In this document: one piece after another, positions 20,577-28,122 of the stretch
Position numbering within the stretch: position 1 is the stretch's first letter
Layout of the letters: the number at the start of each line of letters is the position of its first letter
Origin: Methylocystis silviterrae
GTDB taxonomy: Bacteria; Pseudomonadota; Alphaproteobacteria; Rhizobiales; Beijerinckiaceae
NCBI RefSeq assembly: GCF_013350005.1
Contig: NZ_JABVWW010000005.1
Coordinates: 248,001 to 312,000 of the forward strand
DNA: 64,000 bases
Reading direction: 5' to 3'
Notes under the pieces: generated by a model
The model's database searches: none
What the model saw: the letters and a program-made list of their open reading frames with translations, nothing else
Told to the model about the DNA's origin: nothing
Program-made: the position numbers and the translations under genes

Positions 20577-21902
20577 TCAACGGTTCACGACTGAGGCCGC
20601 GGCATGGCTCCAACGCCAGCAGGGCGAGGAGCCCGGGACGAAGACGCCTCCGAGCCATCGCGCCGGCGGCCGCAGCGACAGCCAATCGACGCTCCCGGTC
20701 AGGACAGCGCGACCCAAGGGGGTGATGGTAAGGCGCTCCTTCGGCCAGCGTCGCTCCTCGCCTTCGAAAGCGCCTGTGAACACGGGCTCCGTCACGCGCT
20801 TCATGCGCTCTACCATGAACAGGATCATCAGATCGGTGAGCCATGGAAGCGGCTCTCGCTCCATCATCAGTCGACTGTACATTTCGGCGACCGTTCGCGG
20901 ATGCTCTGCCAGAAGTTGCAGGATCAGTTGCTCGGTCAGGCTCAGGCCGTTTCCCCTCCAGGGCAATTCCTGACAATGACGCTGAACCGCTCTTCCGAGT
21001 TGAGGAAGGGCGGGCGTACCCGCTCTGCTGAGTTCTGCGAGCGGCCGTGGGTCTGATGAGCGCAACATCTCCCAGACCGACCGCCCGGCTTGTAGCGCCT
21101 CCTCGGAAACAAGCGTCCGTTCGGCCCACAGAAGACGTAGCGCCTCCGGGGGCAGTTGCCCCAGACCGATGAAGCGCATGCCGCCCGGATAGCGTGCTGG
21201 CGAGATCAGCTCGAGCCGCGGCGCAGGCGTCTCGGCAAACTGCGCTAGGCATCGCGCGAGAATGAGCTGGTCGTAGGTGTCGTGCTCGAACCACAGCACA
21301 ATGCGCTCGTAGCGCGACGCCGCCGAGCGCAATCGCTCCTCCGCGAGGAACAGTTTGGCGGCGATCTGTTCGTAACTCTGTCCCGTTCCGGCTCCATAGT
21401 TTTTCGCGAGGAAAGAAGCGCGCCGCGTCAGCCATTCTGGCTCGTCGAGCACCGGGCCTTGGCACAGGGGATCGGAATATTCGAGGAAGTCGCCGACGAA
21501 CCCGGCTTCCTGCAGGGTCGACGCGATGTCTTCGCCACAGCGGATGTGCAGCGTCGCCATATCGCGGTCTGGCGCGGCGTCACCTCGCACGATGCGACGC
21601 CAGCTTCGGTCCATGGCCTCTATGTGAGCTTTCAGCTTGGGCCAACTTGGCAGCCCGAGCTCGCGCGCGACAACGAGTTGCGCCTCGCTCAGCTGGGTGA
21701 GCGGCTCCGGCAGTACGGCGTCGCGCAATCCCGACGCCTGTGGGTGATGGAGCCGAAATCGGGCAACGGCTTCGCCGTCACCGGCGCGCATGCCCTTCAG
21801 CAGCTCTTTGGCGCGCTTGCTCTGTTGTTCTAGATTCAGACGAAATGGCGATGCGGCACGGCTGACAGCGGCAGCATGTGCGGCCCGTGGATTGCGGGAC
21901 AT
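20577..21902 (-). CDS. DUF1835 domain protein
   Basis: A 441-residue protein with a DUF1835-type region from about residue 115 (TLHIRCGEDIASTLQEAG) through the acidic FEHDTYDQLILARCLAQF segment, then a C-terminal helical part with winged-helix-like spacing (LSLTEQLILQLLAEHP). An N-terminal about 100-residue stretch (ELLKGMRAGDGEAVARF) is typical of proteins that carry ankyrin-like lead sequences before DUF1835. The biochemical function of the family is unknown. It is convergent with the P450 gene. The base composition is a little lower in GC than neighbours. Domain call is moderately sure. Confidence 0.75.
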   Translation of the reverse strand: MSRNPRAAHAAAVSRAASPFRLNLEQQSKRAKELLKGMRAGDGEAVARFRLHHPQASGLRDAVLPEPLTQLSEAQLVVARELGLPSWPKLKAHIEAMDRSWRRIVRGDAAPDRDMATLHIRCGEDIASTLQEAGFVGDFLEYSDPLCQGPVLDEPEWLTRRASFLAKNYGAGTGQSYEQIAAKLFLAEERLRSAASRYERIVLWFEHDTYDQLILARCLAQFAETPAPRLELISPARYPGGMRFIGLGQLPPEALRLLWAERTLVSEEALQAGRSVWEMLRSSDPRPLAELSRAGTPALPQLGRAVQRHCQELPWRGNGLSLTEQLILQLLAEHPRTVAEMYSRLMMEREPLPWLTDLMILFMVERMKRVTEPVFTGAFEGEERRWPKERLTITPLGRAVLTGSVDWLSLRPPARWLGGVFVPGSSPCWRWSHAAASVVNR

Positions 21903-22315
21903 GGGAACCCCTTCCTCGCGTCTGCGTCCGCCGATCAGACAGGAAAGGGTGGGTGATCGATGATGCCACTCTCAAGCGATCGTGGGCGCAGCCCTTTCCG
22001 CGGACACGGAGGCTCCGATCAAGCCGTGTCCGCACTCAAACAAAAAGCTTCAAATCCGTCAAGAATGGCGGCTGTTGGTCGGCCTGGCCTTTCACATTCG
22101 AGCCTGTGAAATGTCTGCAAGTAGCGCGAAACGGCTATCCCACCTGGTCGAGAAAGGTTTTGTTGTTCACCCGAAGCTGAGATGCAATTTAAACGCTACC
22201 CCACTTGGGGACCGGTTGCGTCTCAGGCCAAATGTCGGCATGTAGGCGCAAACACCTCTCCCTGAAGGGGAGGGTGGCGCCAGCCTCCTAGGGACTCACA
22301 TTCCGGAAAGAGAGA
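21903..22315. other. Intergenic region with palindromes, no gene recognised
   Basis: 413 bases between the DUF1835 gene and mcd. A short frame at 21982-22245 exists but has no recognisable product and poor coding character. The stretch contains the nested palindrome at 22177-22226 and an imperfect cctctccctgaaggggaggg repeat (22253-22276). It also holds the mcd promoter and its ggaaagagag Shine-Dalgarno. Confidence 0.5.
22177..22226. repeat. 50-bp nested palindrome of unknown origin
   Basis: Outer arms ctgagatgca (22177-22186) and tgcgtctcag (22217-22226) differ at one base. An inner perfect hairpin cccca-ct-tgggg lies between. It looks like a terminal piece of a mobile element or a protein binding site; no target-site duplication could be confirmed by eye. 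Confidence 0.5.
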
Positions 22316-23989
22316 ATGACCGCAGCCGTCGCGACGAAACTTGAAGCCGCCGATTGGACGAGTGACGCGAAAGAGGCGCTCGCCGCCGTCGAGGCGCTTT
22401 ACAAGGATGCGCTCGCGAGCGTGCGCGCCCGCGTCACGAAAGACGGCAAGCTTTCCAGCGAACTGATCGAGGCCGACCAGCACGCCGCGCACGGGCTCGC
22501 CTGGCTCGCGACCTATGTGCAGGGGCTTCGCGAACTCATCGACTACGCCGAGCGCCTCGCCGCCGAGGGCGCCTATGGCGAGACCGAAGAGCTTTTGAAC
22601 CAGATCGGCTTCGCCGAATTCCTCGCGCAAGTCTATGGCGGCATTCCGATGAGCCAGGGCGAGATCGTCCGGCTCTCGGATTTCGGCCTCACCTCCCAGC
22701 AGATCGCCGCGCGACGTCCCGCTTGCGTCGACCGGCTGATCCTTACCGGCAACACGCCCACGAACCGCGCCCGACTCGCCGAACTCATCGACCATCACGC
22801 GGCGGCGGAGACCATCGGCGCGTCGGGCCTCGACGATACTCTCGAGGCCATCCGCAGCGAAATGCGCAAATTCGCTTCCGCCAATGTCACGCCCTATGCG
22901 CACGACTGGCATTCGAAGAATGACTACATCCCGCTCGACGTCATCTCCGGCCTCGCCGAACTCGGCGTCTTCGGCCTGACGATTCCGGAGGAATATGGCG
23001 GCTCCGGCATGGGCAAGATCGCCATGTGCGTCGTCTCCGAGGAATTGTCGCGCGCCTATATCGGCGTCGGCTCGCTCGGCACGCGCTCGGAAATCGCGGC
23101 CGAACTGATCCTGGTCGGCGGGACAGAGGCGCAGAAGGAGAAATATCTCCCCAAGATCGCCTCTGGCGAAATCCTTCCAACCGCTGTCTTCACCGAGCCC
23201 AACAACGGCTCCGACCTCGCGGGGCTGCGCACCCGTGCGACGCTGGAGGGCGGCGTCTACAAGGTCTTCGGCAACAAGACCTGGATCACCCATCCGGTCC
23301 GCGCCGATGTGATGACGCTGCTCGTGCGCACCAACCCGAATGAGAAGGGCTACAAGGGCCTCTCGATGCTGCTCGCCGAAAAGCCGCGCGGCACCGACAG
23401 CGATCCTTTCCCCGCCAAGGGCATGACCGGCGGCGAGATCGAAGTGCTCGGCTATCGCGGCATGAAGGAGTTCGAGATCGGCTTCGACAATTTCGAAGTG
23501 CCGGCCGAAAATCTTCTCGGCGGCGAGGAGGGCAAGGGCTTCAAGCAGCTCATGGAGACCTTCGAATCCGCCCGCATCCAGACGGCGGCGCGCGCGCTCG
23601 GCGTCGCCCAATGCGCCCTCGATCTCGGACTGAAATACGCCAAGGAGCGCATTCAGTTCGGCAAGCCGCTGTTCTCCTTCCCGCGCGTCTTCAACAAGAT
23701 CGTCTCGATGGCGATCGAGATCCATGTCGCCCGCCAGATCACCTATTTCGCCGCGCGCGAGAAGGACGAGGGCAAGCGCTGCGACCTCGAAGCGGGCATG
23801 GCCAAGCTGCTCGGCGCCCGCGTCGCCTGGGCGGCGGCGGACAATGCGCTGCAGATCCACGGCGGCAACGGCTTCGCGCTCGAATATCCGGTCTCGCGCG
23901 TGCTCTGCGACGCGCGCATCCTCAATATTTTCGAGGGCGCGGCTGAGATTCAGGCGCAGGTGATCGCGCGGCGGTTGCTGGAGGGGTAG
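22316..23989 (+). CDS. mcd: (2S)-Methylsuccinyl-CoA dehydrogenase
   Basis: Mcd oxidises methylsuccinyl-CoA to mesaconyl-CoA in the ethylmalonyl-CoA pathway, passing electrons to ETF. At 557 residues it is about 150 longer than ordinary acyl-CoA dehydrogenases. The extra N-terminal helical domain (residues 1-150, with DQHAAHGLAWLATYVQGLRE) is the mark of this family. The dehydrogenase core shows TIPEEYGGSGMGK, FTEPNNGSDLAGLRTRA, and the C-terminal NIFEGAAEIQAQVI, where typical enzymes have FEGTNEIQ. Start ATG at 22316 with ggaaagagag upstream. It lies about 7 kb from ccr on the same strand. The name rests on length and family wording; medium-chain activity is unlikely. Confidence 0.9.
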   Translation: MTAAVATKLEAADWTSDAKEALAAVEALYKDALASVRARVTKDGKLSSELIEADQHAAHGLAWLATYVQGLRELIDYAERLAAEGAYGETEELLNQIGFAEFLAQVYGGIPMSQGEIVRLSDFGLTSQQIAARRPACVDRLILTGNTPTNRARLAELIDHHAAAETIGASGLDDTLEAIRSEMRKFASANVTPYAHDWHSKNDYIPLDVISGLAELGVFGLTIPEEYGGSGMGKIAMCVVSEELSRAYIGVGSLGTRSEIAAELILVGGTEAQKEKYLPKIASGEILPTAVFTEPNNGSDLAGLRTRATLEGGVYKVFGNKTWITHPVRADVMTLLVRTNPNEKGYKGLSMLLAEKPRGTDSDPFPAKGMTGGEIEVLGYRGMKEFEIGFDNFEVPAENLLGGEEGKGFKQLMETFESARIQTAARALGVAQCALDLGLKYAKERIQFGKPLFSFPRVFNKIVSMAIEIHVARQITYFAAREKDEGKRCDLEAGMAKLLGARVAWAAADNALQIHGGNGFALEYPVSRVLCDARILNIFEGAAEIQAQVIARRLLEG

Positions 23990-24029
23990 AGGCGACAGGA
24001 TCGCGCAACCTTCATAGAAAGGGCCTGGC

Positions 24030-24281
24030 ATGAGCATTTCGGCTAAGTCCCTGCGCTTTGACGACGACAGCATGTGGGTCGAACTGTCCGACGGACGCAT
24101 GCTCGGCGTGCCGCTCGTTTGGTTCCCGCGTCTTCTGCATGCGACACGGGCGCAGCGACTCGCTTACGAGATCAGCCGCAAAGGGCTGCATTGGGACGAA
24201 CTCGACGAGGACATCTCCATCGAAGGGCTGCTCGCCGGCCGCGGCGACGAGACGCGACACACGCCGGTCGCGGCGCAGTAG
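24030..24281 (+). CDS. DUF2442 domain protein
   Basis: An 83-residue small soluble protein with the DUF2442 pattern: LRFDDDSMWVELSDGRMLGVPLVWFPRL followed within the first 50 residues by the short helix HATRAQRLAYEISRKG and the DEDISIEGLL end. The domain is common in proteobacteria, sometimes beside toxin-like DUF4160 genes; no such partner is here. Start ATG at 24030, 40 bases after mcd. Function unknown. Confidence 0.8.
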   Translation: MSISAKSLRFDDDSMWVELSDGRMLGVPLVWFPRLLHATRAQRLAYEISRKGLHWDELDEDISIEGLLAGRGDETRHTPVAAQ

Positions 24282-24395
24282 GGCGCGAGCAGCACTGACG
24301 CGCTCTCATGAGCTGTCGGCTCAACGACTGAAGCTTTTCATCGCGCATTCGTGAGCGCTCTGGAATAAACCGGCGTCCGCGCGCATAGTGTAGCC

Positions 24396-24590
24396 ATGCG
24401 CGAAACAGATCTGTTTACATCCAGAATTGAGCCTGACCCTCTCTACGCGGGGCGGTTCCGTTGGACTGTCTGCGAGGGGTCACAGATTCATCTGCGCTCC
24501 CCGCATTCCTACGCAACCAAGCGCGAAGCTGAGCAGGAAGCGGATAAGGCGCTGCAAAAGCTCGCGTCCACATGGACGGGCAAGCGCTGA
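24396..24590 (+). CDS. Small conserved-looking hypothetical protein
   Basis: A 64-residue basic protein. The core RFRWTVCEGSQIHLRSPHSY is followed by a charged helix TKREAEQEADKALQKLAS. I recall close relatives of this sequence as uncharacterised short proteins in rhizobia, but cannot check. No membrane segment or signal. Single gene on the + strand between two other small genes. Confidence 0.6.
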   Translation: MRETDLFTSRIEPDPLYAGRFRWTVCEGSQIHLRSPHSYATKREAEQEADKALQKLASTWTGKR

Positions 24591-24734
24591 CCAAGCCATC
24601 GCGCCCGCGCGACCTCGACGAAGGGTAAAGCGCATTCGACATCGCCACGGGCGCGCTCGAAGATCCGTAGGCTGCGCGCCGCTATCTCGGTTCACAGCCT
24701 TTCTCGCGGGCGTCCGGCGCCTTACCTTCCGCTC

Positions 24735-25166
24735 ATGAGCAAGCGCGTCTATCGCCTCGTTGACGGCTCGCGCGGGCCGCGGCGGGATTTCCGCATCACC
24801 GTCGGGCTGCGCGAGGGCTGGGAGGCGGAGGGCCGCGTCTATGATCTTTCCGAAGCGGTGCGCTGCGCGCACGCCTGGATGCGCCGCCGCGTCGAAGCGG
24901 GCCAGCCCGCGCTCTCCGGCATGTTCACCCGCGGCGAGGTGACCTACGCCTGGCCCAGGGACGACGGCACGGTCGGTTCGGACCGCGAGCCGGTCGCGAT
25001 CCTCACCGGCGAAGCGGTGCACGCCTATCTCGGCGGGCTTCCCGACGCGCAAATCGAAGCGATGCTGAACGAACTCGCCGGCGAACTCGGCGCGGCGCTC
25101 GGGCAGGAGCGCCTCTATGTCGCCTTCTGCGACAAGACCTGGATTCTGGACTGCGGCGAGGGGTAG
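24735..25166 (+). CDS. Hypothetical protein
   Basis: A 143-residue soluble acidic protein that I do not recognise. Visible stretches: DFRITVGLREGWEAEGRVYD at the start, a central AWPRDDGTVGSDREPVAILT and the end LYVAFCDKTWILDC. The alternation of short strands and helices suggests a small alpha/beta domain. Codon use and GC match the neighbours, and the ATG at 24735 is the obvious start. It lies upstream of the GST gene by 62 bases on the same strand. Confidence 0.6.
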   Translation: MSKRVYRLVDGSRGPRRDFRITVGLREGWEAEGRVYDLSEAVRCAHAWMRRRVEAGQPALSGMFTRGEVTYAWPRDDGTVGSDREPVAILTGEAVHAYLGGLPDAQIEAMLNELAGELGAALGQERLYVAFCDKTWILDCGEG

Positions 25167-25228
25167 ACGAGACCCTCCCGCAGGCCGCCGCCCTATTCTA
25201 AGAGCGACGTTCTCAACCGGAGGCCTTC

Positions 25229-25846
25229 ATGCTCACGCTCTATTATCATACAGGCGCGTGCTCGCTTGCGCCGCATATCGCGCTCGAATGGATTGGCGAG
25301 CCTTACGAAACTAAGGCGGTCGAGTTCGGCGATAAGGAATATTTGAAGATCAATCCCGCGGGGGCGGTGCCGGCGCTCGACACCGGCGAAGGCTGGATCC
25401 TGACTCAGGCCGCGGCCGTGTTGCGCTATCTCGCCGACCGCTTCCCGCAGGCGGGGATCGCCCCCGACGGTTCGCCGCGCGACGAGGCCGAGGCCGACCG
25501 CTGGTCCTCCTTCATCACCGGCGATCTCCACCCGGCTTTTTTCCCGCTTTTCTCGCCCAATCGTTATACCCGCGCCCGGGAAAAGGAGGCGTTCGACAAT
25601 GTGCGCGAAGCCGCCAAGGCGCTCGTGCGCAAGAAATTCGATATTGTCGAAGCGCATCTTGCCGGTCGTCGCTTCATGGTCGGCGAGAAGCGCAGCTATC
25701 TCGATGCCTATATCTTTCCGATGGAGCGCTGGGGCGCGTCGTTGCTGGAGGACGGGCTGTCGAAATACCCCAATGTTCAGAAACACCACGACATGATGGC
25801 GGCGGACGAAGCGGTCAAGCGCGTGCTCGCCGCCGAAGGGGCGTGA
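25229..25846 (+). CDS. Glutathione S-transferase
   Basis: A 205-residue GST. The N-terminal thioredoxin-like domain starts LTLYYHTGACSLAPHIAL; the Cys/Ser at residues 10-11 matches the bacterial beta-class GstA pattern with an active-site Cys. It continues to NPAGAVPALDTGEGWILTQ, where the cis-Pro and the glutathione gamma-glutamyl contact lie. The C-terminal helical domain runs from about residue 90 and includes MVGEKRSYLDAYIF (N-capping box region). Cytosolic detoxification or redox role by family. Start ATG at 25229 with gg-rich Shine-Dalgarno (ccggagg). Confidence 0.9.
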   Translation: MLTLYYHTGACSLAPHIALEWIGEPYETKAVEFGDKEYLKINPAGAVPALDTGEGWILTQAAAVLRYLADRFPQAGIAPDGSPRDEAEADRWSSFITGDLHPAFFPLFSPNRYTRAREKEAFDNVREAAKALVRKKFDIVEAHLAGRRFMVGEKRSYLDAYIFPMERWGASLLEDGLSKYPNVQKHHDMMAADEAVKRVLAAEGA

Positions 25847-25893
25847 ATCACCGCAGACAATCGCCTCTTGCCGTGACTGCGACACTGACCGGG

Positions 25894-26093
25894 CTAGAAC
25901 AGCAAGAACGCGATCGGACGACGCTCGGCGTCGGTCAGGGCGTAGATTTTTGTGGTGCGCCCGTCGCGCGAGCGCTGTTCGCCTCATATGTTGCTCCCCC
26001 CTTTTAGCCCCCCGACGCGCAGCGATGCGCCGTTACGGCCGAACTGTCGATGAGGATTTGCGCGGGAGGGCCATACGTTTTGTGCTGGCCGTC
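25894..26093 (-). pseudogene. IS5-family transposase remnant
   Basis: Reading the minus strand from 26093 gives YGPPAQILIDSSAVTAHRCA, then an in-frame stop (26004-26006). After a frameshift, 25983-25894 gives RSRDGRTTKIYALTDAERRP followed by IAFLL. Both are core DDE-region phrases of IS5-family (IS427-like) transposases. Only about 60 codons survive, so this is a decayed fragment. It occupies the 388-base gap between the GST gene and the AT-richer DUF5765 gene; no terminal inverted repeats were seen. Confidence 0.8.
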
Positions 26094-26234
26094 CGTCCTA
26101 AAAACCCTATCTGCACCACAGACGAAAAGAGGGGGCTGACCTCGGTGCTTGATCGGCGAAGCGCATAGGGCCGCCAAGGGCCATCAGAAAGTGTAATGTC
26201 AGTTTAATCATTTTGCATATCAAGAGGAGATTTA

Positions 26235-27035
26235 ATGTGTTGGAGTGGTGAAGCGTCGGCAGTACTGGCAGTGGTAGTAATAGGGACAACAGCTTACGCA
26301 GCTTACAAGAAAGAACCAGCGCCGTTGTGGATGGCCCTCGGTTATTTCTCTTCAATGGAGCTTTTGCAGGCTTTTACGTACTCGGTAATTGATCAATGCT
26401 CGCTGCCTTCCAATCAAATCGCCACTCTCCTTGGTTACTTGCATATCTCGTTCCAACCATTCTTTATCAATATGTTGTCTATGTACTTTATACCGAGCTA
26501 TGTGCGTGAGAAAATTCAGTGGCCGGTTTATACAGTGTGTTTTATTTCGGCAGTAGTCATGCTTGTGCAGATTTATCCGTTTGAATGGGCCGGGTCATGT
26601 CCGCTGGGATACGGACTGTGTGCTCACCGACTATGCTCAGTGTCCGGAGAATGGCATATAGCTTGGGAAGTGCCGACAAACGGTATGCTGAACTTTATAA
26701 CAGTCGATTCCTGGGCCTCTTTCCTGAGCCTGTATCCCAGCTATTTCGTCGTCGGGATTTTGTTGCCATTTGTTTACGGCTCTTGGCGATTTACCGTGTA
26801 CCACTTCCTGGTTGGACCACGATTGGCCATGTTGCTGACCAGCAACCCTAATGAAGTGGCTGCAATCTGGTGCCTGTTGTCGATAGGAATTCTGCTTCTT
26901 GTCGTTGAAACACCGATAAGACAGTTCATGTTTGTGAAGTCTTGGTGGTTATGGCCAAGACAATCGTCTGAAATCGAGGCTGAGTGTATTGGCGTCGCTC
27001 CTCAGCAGGGAACTACAGGACATTGTCGAAGGTAA
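26235..27035 (+). CDS. DUF5765-like multi-span membrane protein
   Basis: A 266-residue membrane protein with about seven hydrophobic helices and no signal peptide. The N-terminus MCWSGEASAVLAVVVIG and the segment LLGYLHISFQPFFINML fit my memory of the DUF5765 family, whose function is unknown. The gene is markedly AT-richer than everything around it and uses codons such as tta, gta and ata that neighbours avoid, a sign of transfer. An aggagatttaatg start context gives a good Shine-Dalgarno. It lies directly downstream of an IS5-type transposase fragment. The family name is moderately sure; the membrane nature is clear. Confidence 0.75.
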   Translation: MCWSGEASAVLAVVVIGTTAYAAYKKEPAPLWMALGYFSSMELLQAFTYSVIDQCSLPSNQIATLLGYLHISFQPFFINMLSMYFIPSYVREKIQWPVYTVCFISAVVMLVQIYPFEWAGSCPLGYGLCAHRLCSVSGEWHIAWEVPTNGMLNFITVDSWASFLSLYPSYFVVGILLPFVYGSWRFTVYHFLVGPRLAMLLTSNPNEVAAIWCLLSIGILLLVVETPIRQFMFVKSWWLWPRQSSEIEAECIGVAPQQGTTGHCRR

Positions 27036-27127
27036 TTCGCCCTATTGGGAGCGAACTCGCCCCCGGCTTCTGATGCGACTGCGTCGCGGATGCGCCCTAA
27101 GCGAGCGTTCGGGTTTAGGATAAGCTC

Positions 27128-27892
27128 ATGGCTCGGTTTGATGGAAAAGTTGCGCTCGTCACCGGCGCGGCGAGAGGTCTCGGCCGGGTGACGGCGCTCG
27201 CCTTCGCCCGCGAGGGGGCGAGCGTTGCGCTCGCCGATATCGACGAGGCTGGCGGGCGCGAGACTCTCGACATGATCCACGCGGCGGGCGGCGAGGGGGT
27301 CTTCACGCGCGCCGACATGCGGATCGAGCGGGACGTCGAAGCCATGGTCGCGGAGACGGTCAAGGCCTATGGTCGCCTCGACTGCGCGGTGAACAACGCC
27401 GGCGTCGTGCGCTTCAAGCCCATCGCCGAGGAGAGCGAGGAGGGCTTCAATTTCCACATCGATGTGAATCTGCGCGGCGTGTTCTTCTGCATGAAGCATG
27501 AGATCCGCCAGATGCGCCAAAACGGCGGCGGCGCCATCGTCAATCAGTCGTCGATCACCGGCAGCCTCACCGGCAACCCCGCGGAAGGCGCTTATGCAGC
27601 CTCCAAGGGCGGCGTCGACGGTTTGACAAAGACGGTCGCGCTCGAGGTCGCCAAGGACAATATCAGCGTCAACGCCATTTGCGCCTGCGGCATCGACGCC
27701 CCTGGCGACGTCTTCCATCAATGGATGGAGAAGGAGCACATCAGCCCTGAGCAGGCGGGGAAGCTTTTTCCGATCGGGCGGATGGGCAAGGCCGAGGAGC
27801 TGACGGAGGCCGTGCTGTTCCTGTGCTCCGAACAGGCGCGCTTCATCGTGGGCCACCTCCTCGTCGTCGACGGCGGATGGATCGCCCGCTGA
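27128..27892 (+). CDS. SDR-family oxidoreductase
   Basis: A 254-residue classical short-chain dehydrogenase/reductase. It has the NAD(P) motif TGAARGLG (TGxxxGxG, residues about 12-19), an acidic ADID at the end of strand 2 that favours NAD, NNAG near residue 90, a catalytic Ser in NQSSITGS, and the YAASK catalytic pair. It ends LLVVDGGW as in the family. Substrate unknown. Start ATG at 27128. It precedes the ilv operon but is separated from it by the attenuator-like leader. Confidence 0.92.
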   Translation: MARFDGKVALVTGAARGLGRVTALAFAREGASVALADIDEAGGRETLDMIHAAGGEGVFTRADMRIERDVEAMVAETVKAYGRLDCAVNNAGVVRFKPIAEESEEGFNFHIDVNLRGVFFCMKHEIRQMRQNGGGAIVNQSSITGSLTGNPAEGAYAASKGGVDGLTKTVALEVAKDNISVNAICACGIDAPGDVFHQWMEKEHISPEQAGKLFPIGRMGKAEELTEAVLFLCSEQARFIVGHLLVVDGGWIAR

Positions 27893-27967
27893 AGTTTCGC
27901 TCTCCGCCCTTGATTCTCCGCCGCGCCTCCCGTAACGTCGGCTGTGAACAAAAGGGCGGAACGCGGA

Positions 27968-28015
27968 ATGCGCGCAATTCTCGTATTTGAAGCGCCAAGG
28001 ATGGAGCTGGGCTAG
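27968..28015 (+). CDS. Putative ilv leader peptide
   Basis: A 15-codon frame, MRAILVFEAPRMELG, 108 bases before ilvB. It has three consecutive Ile-Leu-Val codons (27977-27985), the three end products of the operon, and it stops 30 bases before a terminator hairpin. This is the arrangement of a ribosome-mediated attenuator. Only one run of control codons is present, fewer than in the enterobacterial leaders. Confidence 0.6.
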   Translation: MRAILVFEAPRMELG

Positions 28016-28044
28016 GCCCGGCCTCCGCCAATGGCGCTTGACCC

Positions 28045-28067
28045 AAGGCCCCAAGAGGGCCTTTTTT
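28045..28067 (+). terminator. Attenuator-type terminator upstream of ilvB
   Basis: Stem aaggccc (28045-28051) with gggcctt (28057-28063), 5-base loop, and a T run through 28067, all before the ilvB start. A ggcct at 28020-28024 could pair weakly with aggcc in the left arm and act as an antiterminator. Confidence 0.75.
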
Positions 28068-28122
28068 GTTGCCCGAAGACGAAAAACATCCTAGTCGCCC
28101 GCCGCGAGAAGCAAGACGGAAA

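Noticed and set aside
21982-22245. 87-codon frame upstream of mcd
   Set aside because: No recognisable product, runs through the nested palindrome and lacks a clear Shine-Dalgarno.
22223-24100. Long minus-strand open frame (625 codons)
   Set aside because: Antisense shadow of mcd; its product is a low-information Arg/Ala/Glu-rich sequence, while the plus strand gives a clear dehydrogenase.
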